Below, one piece after another: positions 1 through 11,700 of a stretch of 50,284 bases of DNA; positions within the stretch are counted from its first letter, which is position 1, and each line of letters opens with the position of its first letter. Source of the DNA: Azolla pinnata (lineage: Eukaryota > Streptophyta > Polypodiopsida > Salviniales > Salviniaceae). The notes beneath the pieces were generated by a model. The model did not search any database. It was not told the DNA's origin and saw only the letters and a list, made by a program, of their open reading frames with translations. A program made the position numbers and the translations under genes. The stretch covers positions 81,481-131,764 of the forward strand of contig JBBBWG010028754.1 in the NCBI GenBank assembly GCA_037176905.1, read 5' to 3'.

Positions 1-50
1 TCGAGATCGAGATCGAGATCGAGATCGAGATCGAGATCGAGATCGAGATC
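1..50. repeat. GAGATC hexamer microsatellite
   Basis: About eight tandem copies of the hexamer GAGATC open the window. On the minus strand they continue the citrate synthase reading frame as alternating Asp-Leu codons, so the repeat either ends that gene abnormally or lies in a coding extension. The array is cut by the window edge, so its full length is unknown. Confidence 0.9.
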
Positions 51-758
51 GCAGCAGGCGGCAGCTAGGTCGGAGGGATCGCAGGCGGGGCGAGGCTCTG
101 GCTGCGAATCGCTCGATGTGTCGCAGGAGCTGCGAATCGCTCGATCTTGCTTCCGCCTCGCTTTGCTGCCCCCGTGGATGAAGCTCCTCCTCCTGTAGAT
201 GTAGGCCGCGAGGATGGGCAGGCGGGCGATGAGATCCAAGCAATCCTCCATAGCCGGGCGCCAGAGCTCGCCGGTGCTCAGGCCTGCTGCGTAGGCCCCC
301 GCGAACCTGCTCCGAGACTGCAGGGCCGTGACGGCGCAGGCGAGCTGCGCCATGGGGTGGGAGCTCTCCGGCATCGAATCGATGATGCCTCCGAGGACGG
401 ATCTCGGCAGGTCCCGGGCTCGATCCCGCAGGCTCCGCGACAGATCCGAGATCTGAGCGGCCGTCGGCATCTGCGCCGTCAAGAAGAGCCACAGCATCCC
501 CTCCGGCGACGCCCTGCCGTCCATGGAGGAGATGCAGTCGCGGATGGAGTGGCCCCGGTACAGGATCCCGCGCTCCGCGTCCAGCATGGACATGTCCCAC
601 AGGAGGCTCCGGATCCCCCTGGACCCGGAGAGGATGCTGTGCACGGAGTGGGGAGGGAGCTGCGCCTTGCCGCGCTGCTGCTTGATGCGATGGAGGCGGG
701 CCCTGGCGCCTGGGAGGAGGGCGGCTATGGCGTCGTGCAGGGAGGAGCCCTCGTCCAT
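1..758 (-). CDS. citrate synthase, N-terminal part (partial or decayed)
   Basis: The minus strand is open from an ATG at 758 to the window edge (about 252 codons). Codons 1 to about 192 read as a eukaryotic (mitochondrial-type) citrate synthase, the enzyme that condenses acetyl-CoA with oxaloacetate to start the TCA cycle. Recognisable blocks are RGIRSLLWDMSMLDAERGI, PEGMLWLFLTAQMP, SHPMAQLACAVTALQ and DLIARLPILAAYIYRR, in family order. No mitochondrial targeting peptide is visible after this ATG; an upstream exon could carry it, because a CTGCAG acceptor-like site lies about 20 bases before the ATG. After YIYRR the match stops: the frame continues as Arg/Ser/Pro-rich sequence and then the GAGATC repeat, with no GT donor on the sense strand. 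The catalytic His and Asp lie in the missing C-terminal half. It is much more GC-rich than the other genes here. A functional gene with an unusual exon end, or a truncated paralogue, are both possible. Confidence 0.72.
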   Translation of the reverse strand, partial: MDEGSSLHDAIAALLPGARARLHRIKQQRGKAQLPPHSVHSILSGSRGIRSLLWDMSMLDAERGILYRGHSIRDCISSMDGRASPEGMLWLFLTAQMPTAAQISDLSRSLRDRARDLPRSVLGGIIDSMPESSHPMAQLACAVTALQSRSRFAGAYAAGLSTGELWRPAMEDCLDLIARLPILAAYIYRRRSFIHGGSKARRKQDRAIRSSCDTSSDSQPEPRPACDPSDLAAACCDLDLDLDLDLDLDLDL

Positions 759-782
759 GGCAGCTTCCCTTCCTCTGCAGGG

Positions 783-1177
783 AAAGCTCCTCTTCTTCTT
801 CTTCTTCTTCTTCTTCTTCTTCTTCTCTTCTTCTTCTGCTTATTCTCTTCTTTCTTCTTCTTCTTCTTCTTCTCTTCTTCTTCTTCTTCTTCTTTTTCTT
901 TTTCTGCTGCTTCTTCTTGTTGTCGTTCTCTTCTTCTTCTTCTGCTTCTTCTTCTGCTTCTTCTTCTTCTTCTTCTCTTCTTCTGCTTCTTCTTCTTCTT
1001 CTTCTCTTCTTCTTCTTCTTCTTCTTCTGCTTCTTGTTCTCTTCTTCTTCTTCTTCTCTTCTTCTTCTTCTTCTTCTTCTTCTTCTTCTTGTTCTCTTCT
1101 TCTTCTTCTTCTTCTTCTTCTTCTTTTTCTTCTGCTTCTTCTTTCTTCTTCTTCTTCTTCTTTTTCTTCTTCTTTTT
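783..1177. repeat. TTC/GAA microsatellite, imperfect
   Basis: Nearly 400 bases of TTC triplets with occasional TGC, TTG and TTT interruptions. On the citrate synthase sense strand this is a GAA purine tract ending about 25 bases before its ATG. All long ORFs here (poly-Ser/Leu/Phe on plus, poly-Lys/Glu/Arg on minus) are by-products of the triplet repeat. Confidence 0.95.
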
Positions 1178-1315
1178 ATATGTACAAACTTCTTTGAGAC
1201 AAATTTGTGTTGTGTAACGGACGAGATGAGAGCCGGGATTTTGTCTTCTCAATTCTCTTCTTCTTTTCTCTCTCTTTCTCTTTTCTCATGTCTTATCAGA
1301 CTCAATTTGAATCCA

Positions 1316-1662
1316 AGAGCTCTAGTTCGAGTCTCGATGGGGAACTTGCCGAATGATCAGCGGAGAGACTCGAGTTCGAGTCTCGATGGGGAACCTGCCG
1401 AATGATCTGTGGAGAGCTCGAGCTCAGAGACTTTTCCATCTCGAAGCTCGATGGGGGACCGGTCGAATGATCTGTTGAGAGCTCGGGTGTGTGTTTCCGT
1501 CTCGAGCTCAATTTGATGGGACCTATCGAATGATCTGTTGGGAGCTCGAGTGTGAGTTTTGCATCTCGATGCTCGATGGGGAACCAGTCGAATCATTTGC
1601 TAAGAGCTCAAGTGCAAATTTCCGTCTCAAGCTCGATTCGATGGAACCTGTCGAATGATCTA
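1316..1662. repeat. six-copy minisatellite, ~50-66 bp unit
   Basis: Six diverged direct copies share the core GATGGGGAACCTGTCGAATG, followed by ATCTGTTGAGAGCTCGAGT-like sequence. Cores lie near 1337, 1386, 1451, 1515, 1577 and 1641, so the period is about 50-66 bases. The unit is rich in CTCGAG/GAGCTC palindromes. I see no gene in it. Confidence 0.85.
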
Positions 1663-2761
1663 TTCTCCACTTCTTTGCGTTCTAGGTGAGCAAAGCGTTT
1701 TGTTCATGGAAGATACAACTCAATTGTGCCAAGCATCCAATGCCAACCGAGAAAACTGATGGGCGAATCCGATGATGAACAAAAAGAGGGACGAGCTCAC
1801 TATAGTTTGCAAAATTGCAAAACCAAAACAACAATTTAATTTTACACACTCGATGTTAAAAAACTACAAAGCAGCAGCAGTGGTGTAGACATCATCTCGA
1901 ATGGATGAATTGGACGTAGGCTCACACTACTTAAAGATTAAACACTAAATTAACGCTAAATCAACCATGGGCATGATGCTCTTCGAACATTCGTGCATTG
2001 AGAATTAGGGAGTATTTTGTAATTGAACCTCTACATGTCACGCAAGAGATAAACTAATTAATGTTACATCTTGGTGATTAAAACTTAACATGGGCTTTGT
2101 CAAAGCCTAGGTTACATTTCCCATCGTCGGATGGCCTAAAATAATTGATGTCCAAGTATATATCCTGTTTTCAATTTATGATTGCATAAAGCATGAAGTG
2201 ATGCTGCTAGAGTGAGATGAAAAATGCAAGCTTTCAAGCATCCGATCTCTCTTGACGAGATACGGTTAAATTCCTCATCTTCAATGCCCGAAGTCTTGTT
2301 GCTGCATTGGTAATTGTTGCTTGGATCTGAGCATGAACCAATACCTCTATATAACAGCACCGGGACTGAGTTAGTCATAACAGCATTGGCATAGCACATT
2401 ATGGCATTGATTGTTGTTGCTCGAATCTGGAACCTATCGAGTCTCGATCCGAACATTAGATGAACCAAAACCTCTGCATAACAGCATACCATAGCATGCA
2501 CCAATCATGGCTTTCTACTGATTCCACGAAAACATTGATATAACTTCCTGTAGAGTTTGTTGGATGATAGATATATATGTCGGACGACTTTGGATGAGAT
2601 GCCTTTTGCCTTGTGAAAACCTGTGTTCTTCACCCACTAGAAAATTCCTCCTTTGCCCTCTTCATGATTTTTTTGCTCTTACATGTATGGCAGGCTGGAA
2701 AAGGTAATGAATGAAGAAAAAGCAACACAATGAGTGAAATCTCTCACGAGGAAACCTCTCT
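1663..2761. other. intergenic or 3' flank of CEP104-like gene
   Basis: AT-rich DNA without a convincing exon. A 122-codon minus-strand ORF at 2136-2504 is made of two diverged copies of a ~75-base block (TTATGCAGAGGTTTTGGTTC / TTATATAGAGGTATTGGTTC and following bases) and resembles no family. If the CEP104-like gene has further 3' exons, for instance for zinc fingers, they should lie here, but I could not find them. Confidence 0.5.
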
Positions 2762-5700
2762 TCAGGTGAGGCAATAAATTATATCAGCAACTAATACCTG
2801 ATTCTCTTTGCAGCTCTGTTCTCTCTGTTCTTTTATCACCTTACGATTAGTCATCTTCACTAACTCGTTGGACGGTTTCTCTTCGTCTTCTCGAGAGCTG
2901 CTCTTCCGGGGACTTAGTTTCTGAATTTCCTCAGATACTTTCTCAAACTTCTCTATTAAAACCTGCTTTACCCCACGTATTGTATGTATTATAACTTTTA
3001 CTTGTGAGTTTTGTACAGTATTATTTTTTACACTAGTCATGACTTATACTTATTCACACACTCAAAAGTACAAGAAGTGCAGTGGAAATGGAACAATTAG
3101 ACGTATTAATGCAATAAAATTGTCACAAAATGTGTGCCAGCATCTTTAAATTAGTCACCGATTAAAAGGAGAAGGAAATAAAAGTTCATCATACCTCTCG
3201 TATGGCAGGTTTGACACCCTTCAAGAACTTCTCTAAAGGAGGGCCAATCACCCTATATACTTCGACCACCGCTTTCACGGTAGCATTCCGAACTTCACCA
3301 TTAGGACTGCCAAAGCTATGTACAATGAAGGCCATAAGGCATTCCAAAGAAAACCCAAATGGACATTGAGGTTGGAGCCCAAACATGGGGATTGCAACAA
3401 ACAGTAGCTGTAAACGTCCTAGCACTGGTTTCCAGGCTGCCTATAAAAAAAGGAATGTTAATGTAATATATGTATATATACATACACCTTGCACTTCCAG
3501 AAAAGCCTTCTACAATATTCAATGAGAACTAGAACAATTGAGTCAGATATTGTGTTTTGCTTTGGTAATATGCTGTTTTAGCACGTACATGCTTCGTTTT
3601 GCACAGTGAATACAGTATTTAACACAATCTTCCTTTCCACAAGGACATTGGAAAAAGACTTGCGTTCCAACCTGTGACTTAGGAGGCTTGAGTAGATGAG
3701 GAGCAACACAATTCAATCCAATTTCTTTGTTCATCGCTAAAAAGAGGAGTGCTTCAGAGGTGGATTCTCGTATCCGAACATTTGAGTGTCCCAATTTCTC
3801 TAGCAGTACAACAATAATACCATTTGCACAGCTATGCAACTCTTTGCTTGGCAAATCCGAATGATATCTTTGAACAAAAGAACGCAGCACCTGGAACCAC
3901 AGACAAAAAGTAAGGTTGGGCTTCCAAAGAAAAATAGCTCCAGAAATATTTTCTGTCTACCATTTGTTACAAACATATTGAAGTGAAACTCAGGATTGTT
4001 TGCAAACAAATAAAAAGCAAAAAAACGAGGTGTGTCTTTTGTACTGCATTTAGGGACAGTAATATGTCCTGAATTCTTGCCGCAGGTTATTCTACGTTTA
4101 CCTTTCTTACATATTCATAAGAAAGTCAACTAGTTGTGTGTGGTCCTGGTGGTTGTGACTATCTTGTCTGCATGGGTTATCAGATCTCTTTTCAAGGTAA
4201 TTACTCAATTTACCATTTACCATGCATTGAGATCATCTGGAGGACAAATTCCAGTTAAACTGTGGCCATGAAGAAGTTAGTGGTTTTGTCTGGCTGGGCT
4301 GCCTTGTCTATTATGCCTAGAAAAACGTATTCCACTGCTTCTTTATAACATACACGACAGTGTCAAGGTTCGAGCGAGAAAAATTCTGAGCATCTCAGGT
4401 CCACAAAAGACCACGGTTCATTGGAAGCATCCAGAGATCTTTAGATAAGACAAGGCTATGCTGAATAATATCATAACAGTCAAAATCATAAATGACCCAC
4501 ATTTAGAATGACAATCATGATCATAAATAACCTCCATTTAAACTTGTAACTAACTAGATTATTATCTTACCTGAATGTTTTTACATCTGTACATCCCAAA
4601 CATGTATAGCAGGAGAACTTTTTCAATCAATAATCAAGTTTTTGAGTGCAAACATGGCATCAAAGCCCTTTCTCTTCTAAGAAGTTTTCAACTGTAGTAG
4701 GCTATCAGCCTTGTTAGCTGATTCTTATACCTTCTAAGCCTACTTTGTGGAGCTTTCTATTTTGGGGAGAAACCATTTTTACAACTATATATCTAATAAT
4801 GAAGTTACCAACTAGAATTTTGGGTTCTAAGCGTCCACTAAAAGTCTTTGTGGACTATTCTTCAGCCCAAAAGGGATATAAGTGCTATAATCCACCAACT
4901 AAAAATTGTTTTGCCTCAGCTAACTTGACCTTTAGTGAAGCCAAATCATACTCTATCACTCATGGAGAACAATTATAAAAAGAAAGTAACTATGTTGATC
5001 TTATCATATGATAATAAGCTTCTCATCTCAACCTCAAAACCATCTGACTGAGAATTCTAGCAAGGCTGATTGTCCAAAGGATGAGATGGAAGTCAATGCT
5101 ATGAAGGGAATTCCTTATGCATCAGCTTGCGGTTCTCTAATGTATGCTAAGGTAGCTACTTAACCAGATATTGTTTATGCAGTGGGAGTTGTCAGTCGCT
5201 ATATATCTAATCCTGGCAAAGCACATTGGGAGGCTGTCAAGTGTGTTTTCAGGTATCTTAAGGGTACACAGAGAAAATGTTTATGCTATGGGAAGGTGCA
5301 TTAAGTTTGCAAGGTTATTGTGATACTCCCATGTCCACTGGCGGGTACATATTTACAATTGCTGCTGGAGCCGTTTCTTGGTGCTCCAAATTGCAAAAGA
5401 TTGTAGCAATGAGCACTACTGAAGCTGAATATATTTCAGCTACAGAAGCTATTTGGCTCAACAGACTTGCTGAAGATCTTGGCATGTCTGTTAGTACTCC
5501 TGTGTTATGATGTCATAGCCAAAGTGTTCGTAACACATTGATGTGTGAAATCACTTTATCAAACACGTGTTGGAGGATGGTCTGATCATATTGACCAAGA
5601 TCAAAACACAGGATAATCCTGCAGATATTCTCACTAAAAGTCTTGGCAAAGCTCAACATGAGCATTGCATGCAGCTAGTTGGAGCTACTTGAATGTTCAC

Positions 5701-8700
5701 TTCCGACCTTTAAGAAGGTGATTGTTAGGTGCACACACCCTTTTGTAATGTGAACACACCCTTTTCAAGAGGTTGGGTACACCCAAATCAGCCTCTCCTC
5801 TCCTCCCCCCTACTGTCCTGTTTTCTGAACATCATCCCTCAATAGCTGCTCCCTTAAACATCTCTCTTATCCTTGAACGTTTTCCAAAACTAGTTAAAAA
5901 TAAAGCAAGGGCATGTGGGATAAGGATTTAGGGGCATTCTAGTGAAAAATACCTGAAGAGCAGTCTGATATACATTTGAAACTTTATCATTAAGAGCACG
6001 AGACAACACCTTCACGACAGTCCTAGAGAAAGTATAATACTCCAGACAGTGAAGAAATTCCATCAACTGAAAGTCGCACTCATTGAATCACAAAACAGAG
6101 TAAGCAAACGAAAACATTGGGTACCTGATACTTGACATGGATTCAGTTACACCATGTGTATTCAAATGTTTGTCCAAAACCAGCAGACCCTTGTCACGTA
6201 ATTGCCAATGTCGGCTGTAGATACAACTCAGATGATATTGATCTATGATTACTAATATCGGCTCTAACTCTTTCAGGACATTCTGTGATAATGGATCTGG
6301 AACTAGGTCCTCAAGAGAACCTTCAATACCTCCTAATGTTACCTCATCTGACTCTGGTTCCTGCTTCGTTGCATCAATTTCATCTGCATGTTGAATTGTT
6401 AGTTACTCCTGTTTCGCAGTAATTATAGTCTGTGGAAAACAGCATAGCCTCCCAGAACATGCCGTGATTCATTGGTATAGTTGTATACCTGGTTCATGAT
6501 TCGACATATCCTCTAAACAGTCAGGCTCATCGACTTCAACACTCGTATGAGGAATCACTTCTAATGATGCACATTCTTGAGTTTGTGTCCATATATCTTT
6601 CCATGTTTTGTGACTAGCATTGACGATATTCTGTACATTGACAAAATTGGATGCATCAGATAATACTTTCCCCTCACCTGATCAATCACAGAAATCTTTT
6701 CTATGTATTCTCATAACTGCAAGTTCAATTCACCAGAAACACTGAACCCACAGAATTAAGTACAATAACAGTTTGATCTATTTTGTTTAACAGAAATACC
6801 AACAATGAAAATGTGCATTGCAAAACAAATTGTCCAACATGTGAAAAATCCTTTATTAAGGTATAGCCTCCAAATTTTCTATAATCCACTTCATGAATCT
6901 GGCAAAAAACTTTCAAAACCAAGTAATTATTGTCGATAATATCTACCACAAATGGACCAGAAAGATGAATTTTAGAATTCTTGACAATGAGGCAAAAAGG
7001 AAACGGGAGATATTCTCCCATTCATGCAAGAGAACACACTTAATGTTTGTGAATACCCAATTTATGGCTTTTTCCACCCGTCTGGTCATGCAAGAATTCT
7101 TCCCATGATCCATCAGCAATGTGGGCAAATGCGTCTCGGCAGATCAAATGCATATATCGATTCTGATTATTCACCTAACTGTATCCTATATATCTTTTGT
7201 AATATCAGAATGGTACGCTATGTAGTAATCCCTACACTGAGTTTGAGTTTGATGTCCTCTCTGCATGACGAATTTCCTTCAGATTCTGCAGAAGTAACCA
7301 ATATATATGCTTATAACCATACAAGTAGCCTATTGAAATACGATCCATGCAATCTCCACATGTAACGGTAATCATTGTTCAATAGCTATATAGACAAATG
7401 TACAAGATTCAAATTTTCTGGAGCAGACAATCCCGAAATGCACTGTTGTCTTTTCTTTAGCATCCCAACAATGAGCTTGCTAAAAAGGATTCATTTAAAT
7501 TATAGGAACCCTTTCTCATCATATTTTATGATTTCACAAACAAGGATACCCAAGAGCCATTTTTTTCACACTAAACTTGATAGGAAATACTGGATTCAAA
7601 ATACATGATAAAAGTACAGAAATTACCAGGCCTCACCAAATGACTTCTTTTCTCACCTCCATGGGAAGAAGGCCACAAGTATAACCCTCTCCATTGTCAA
7701 AGTCAAAATTAGTTTGTGTGTTCCTGTATAGTTCCAATCATATATGCAAGAAAATAACCCTCATTAATTCTGTATTTATATCACGAAGATTTGTTGCAAT
7801 GTCTCGAACATTAAGAGCAAATCACATTCCTCGTATGGGCTGCAACAAGCAGTGTCCTATTCCCTTTGCATAAACTTCAGCACATGAAAGCATGGACTAA
7901 CTAAGGGGACTAAACTATTCCCTTTGCATAAACTTCAGCACATGAAAGCATGGACTAACTAAAGGGGACTAAATAGAAAATATGAAAATCGGCAAAGTTC
8001 CAAAAACTGTATATATATGAAATCTAATAGTTTGAGATGATAACAAAATATTATTACTGGATCAGAGTATAAATCGGATCCTCCACATTTTCCAATCACT
8101 GCCCATGGCTAACAATTAAAAAAGCTATGTCCATAGTCCCTCAATGCATGAAACAGATATAAATCTTTTTTCCAGGAGTGACATAGAAGTGACCATGTGA
8201 TATATTTGCTATTTTCCAAAATAATTAAAATGAAATTACAATATTGAATGTATTAGGTCAATTCTGCTTGGACCACATTCAAATGCAACCACAGAAAACA
8301 TTGCTTTCTTCTAAAGTAGTCTTGTACATTTAGTTCCACAATCAAGTCCAACACTTAGCACTCCCTCTCTTCTGAAGTAGTAAGATCCTTATTACTCCTA
8401 ATAGTCGATATCGAAAACATTGAACGCCCTTAGAATGTGGAAAGATAATAGCGATTATGTAATAGCAAAAACCCCTACAAGTTAAGGAACACATGAATGG
8501 TATCTAGGCTCCATCATTATAAAATTATTATCATGCAAAAAACATTATATTATCATGTATTTCACAATCACATCAGATACCTTAACTTCAAACTGACTGA
8601 GGACTTGAAAATTATGAAAATAATTTACCTGTCAGATTTAATAATTTCCACTTCATCACAAGATTCTCGAATTCTCTGAATTTCCAACTGATAAAGAAAA

Positions 8701-11700
8701 TGGTATCACCATCATAGAGCTCAATCAATCAAAATAATATTAAATATTTTCTGAAAGATTCTACATTGAGAATTTCAGACATTGTACCTTGCATGACTTT
8801 GCACAGTCGTAATCTTCTTCAAGTACTGCAGCTTGTTTCTGGCGTTCTAACTCCTTTATCCTTCCACACATCATTATTCTCCGCTCAATCAAATGCTGCA
8901 ATGTCAAAGTAAATCTTAGCAAATTACTACTCAAAAAAGGTAATATACTTGAGAACTTAATTTGTGACTTGTAACAGATGAAGAAGAACGTGCACAGGAT
9001 AACTTTATGGGCAGTTCTGTGAATCTAGGAAAAAATTGTACCTATACTACAATCTCAGTCCCAAGAAGGAAACTGGTATAATATAGTTATATGTGCTTCT
9101 ATTACAATCCTGATGTTGCCAAGCGTAGGTACTTCAATTGAACAATTTATCCATACTTTTGCGCACCTGGTTTCTGACCTTTAACCTTAGAATATGTGGC
9201 TGACATGAAATTGATTACAAGGACCAAAGTTACTTCCTAAAAAATATAATTTTGTCTTTATACTTCACCTTCAATCTCTTTGCTTCATCATACTCTTCTT
9301 TTTCTACGGCTTTTAACTTCTGTTCTTGTAGCTGCATTTATTATAATACGAAATTAGGCATGATTCTCATCGCTGCAGTTTATATTAAGCAGCTTGAGCA
9401 ATTCTTCAGAATCCAAGTAAGTCTGAATGATCAAGAACATACTAAAGCAATCTCTTGTACTGTCTGTGGATCCAGATCCCTAAGAGCATCATTAACCTTG
9501 TTGCTATCTGTATCCTTCATTAACCCAAGAGTGGGTATATTCACCCTACAAAAAAACCAGCAAGATTTTTGACCCCAATCCAATGTTGGTCTTGAGTTAT
9601 GCATTGGCTATGCATATAACAGAAATTAAAGTTTTGAGCGGCACCTACATACTGTTGCAGGGGCAATGATAAGTCAAAAGTCTATTAAACACCATCTAGA
9701 ATTACTAGATTTAGCTTGAGTAGGATAAGGTGTACAGTTTTCAGCCCAATTACCCTGGCTACTGGGCCATAACCTTATTTGAAGAGGCAATAGTATCACA
9801 CTCTCATTTCATTAAATAAGGTACATGGGCAGAGATAGCTTTCTTCTGATTCTATGCCCTGATAGCACAATTGGCATATTCATTCTTCCTTCCTTTCTCT
9901 GTTGGCATATCCGTTCTTCCTTCCTTTCTCTGTTTAACTGATGTGAAGAGTCCCTAAGCTGCCTTATCACAGTGCAGAATGCATGAGATATATGATTATC
10001 CATGTATAGAGGCTTGATAATAAATCCATCTTGTAAAATACATAGGAAGAGGGCCTTATTGTGCACGCAATCTTCCTGCCAAGAAATGTTGTAGGCTGAT
10101 CTTACCAATGCATCAAACAGCCACAACTTAGTTTCTGGTTCCTTGAATTGGATATTTGCACATTCTTTTCAAAGGGCACCATGAATTACATATCCACAGA
10201 AAAATTGAGCACTGGCCAGCTCGTGTAGGTTATGGGGGTAAGGGAGGCAATGTTGCCTAAGGTTGTCATAGAGTACCTATGAATATTCATGCCAAGCCAG
10301 GAGTGAGGTCAAGTGTATGCTGGCTTGCCTCTTGGAAACATTTTCCATGCTTGTTTGCTTGCTTGTCCTAGGACCAACTGATATATCACTGCTTCAAATT
10401 TACCCTATAACCCAATCTCCTTCCTCATGAGGCGTTGGAAGGTTGCTCTAGACTTTTTATGTGCACAAATCCTCAGGTTCACATCTCATTGCAAGAATCT
10501 TCTTGTATTTATTGTAACAACTATTTCATGTGGCTGTGTCATATGTGAGTGCATTGCCAACTTTGTGATGTGGAAAAGCATCCGTGATATCATTATGCAA
10601 TGACTTTGACCGCCCTTGTGTTACTTCCTCAAGGGGTATAAACAGATGCATCTCATTATAAACCTCACAACCATATACATCCATTGTTTCTAGGGGGATT
10701 CGGTACTCAACCTTTCCCACCATTCGTATCACAAGTATCCGTTTGGCATGCATCCTTCATCTCAAAGTATACATATGCATAATATCCCACCAAGTCAATA
10801 AGCCTGCTAAGAGATAATAAAGCTTGTTATTGTACATGGAAGTACTGGAAACCCCATCAAATAAGCAACAGTATTTGCACCTCTGTTGGGGCTCCAAAAT
10901 ATCAAATCATCTGATTTTGGCCATTGCACCAAATTGCTGTAAATCACTAATCCATGGGCACTACCAAGTGCTAGAAAGTGTTTGCCATACTCTGTTATTT
11001 CGCTCATAACTTGAGCTTGCCGTTTTAGGACAAGCTCTCCTTAGGAAACAGGATCATGTTAGCTGTCTTCAAATGTAATTCATCTACATTTTAGAAAATA
11101 TAATAGTAAAAATAGAGAAATTAAAGATTTTAGGAAAGAGAGAATGCCAAGAAAAATACCATGGATTTTTCACACCTGGAATTTCTGCTGCAAGCATTTC
11201 CATATATGTGCTGGAGCATGGTTCACCAGTTATAATGAGTGCGACAATCCCTACCTAGAGAAACACAGTTGAAAGTGGTAGAAAATTGAAAATGATAAGA
11301 TCATTCTAATTATATTATGACTAGTTCCTTGTTAACTGGTTTTCACTATGTTATGCAGATAGCCATGAAATTCTGCGCTTCGAAAAGCAAGGAAACGCAT
11401 GAAATTTCAGGCAATGAAATTTAGTTCAGTTGATTGTTTCATGGCAAAAATTCTATGTAGTGTTGCTCATTATCTGCTACTTTTCTTCTAATTGCTTTCA
11501 ACTATAATACTCATATAGGCTCAAGATAACAGGGCTTGCAAATTGACAGCATAAAAGTGGTGTATAATTGGCATGCCTCAAATGGCAGTGACAAGTAGTT
11601 CTAATAAATCTTCTATGCATTCACGAAAATGGAATGTGTTAAATCAATTTCTATAGTAACTGAGTTAGGTGGGTATTAAGTTGTTTTGGATCTCCAGAGC

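Noticed and set aside
147..1217. 356-codon plus-strand ORF with long Leu/Ser/Phe runs
   Set aside because: Its first half is the antisense of citrate synthase and its second half is the TTC microsatellite.
1316..1662. Regular repeats reminiscent of a CRISPR array
   Set aside because: The copies are contiguous and diverged, with no unique spacers, in a plant nuclear region.
2136..2504. 122-codon minus-strand ORF as a gene
   Set aside because: Consists of two diverged copies of a non-coding block, no family motif, no matching exon structure.
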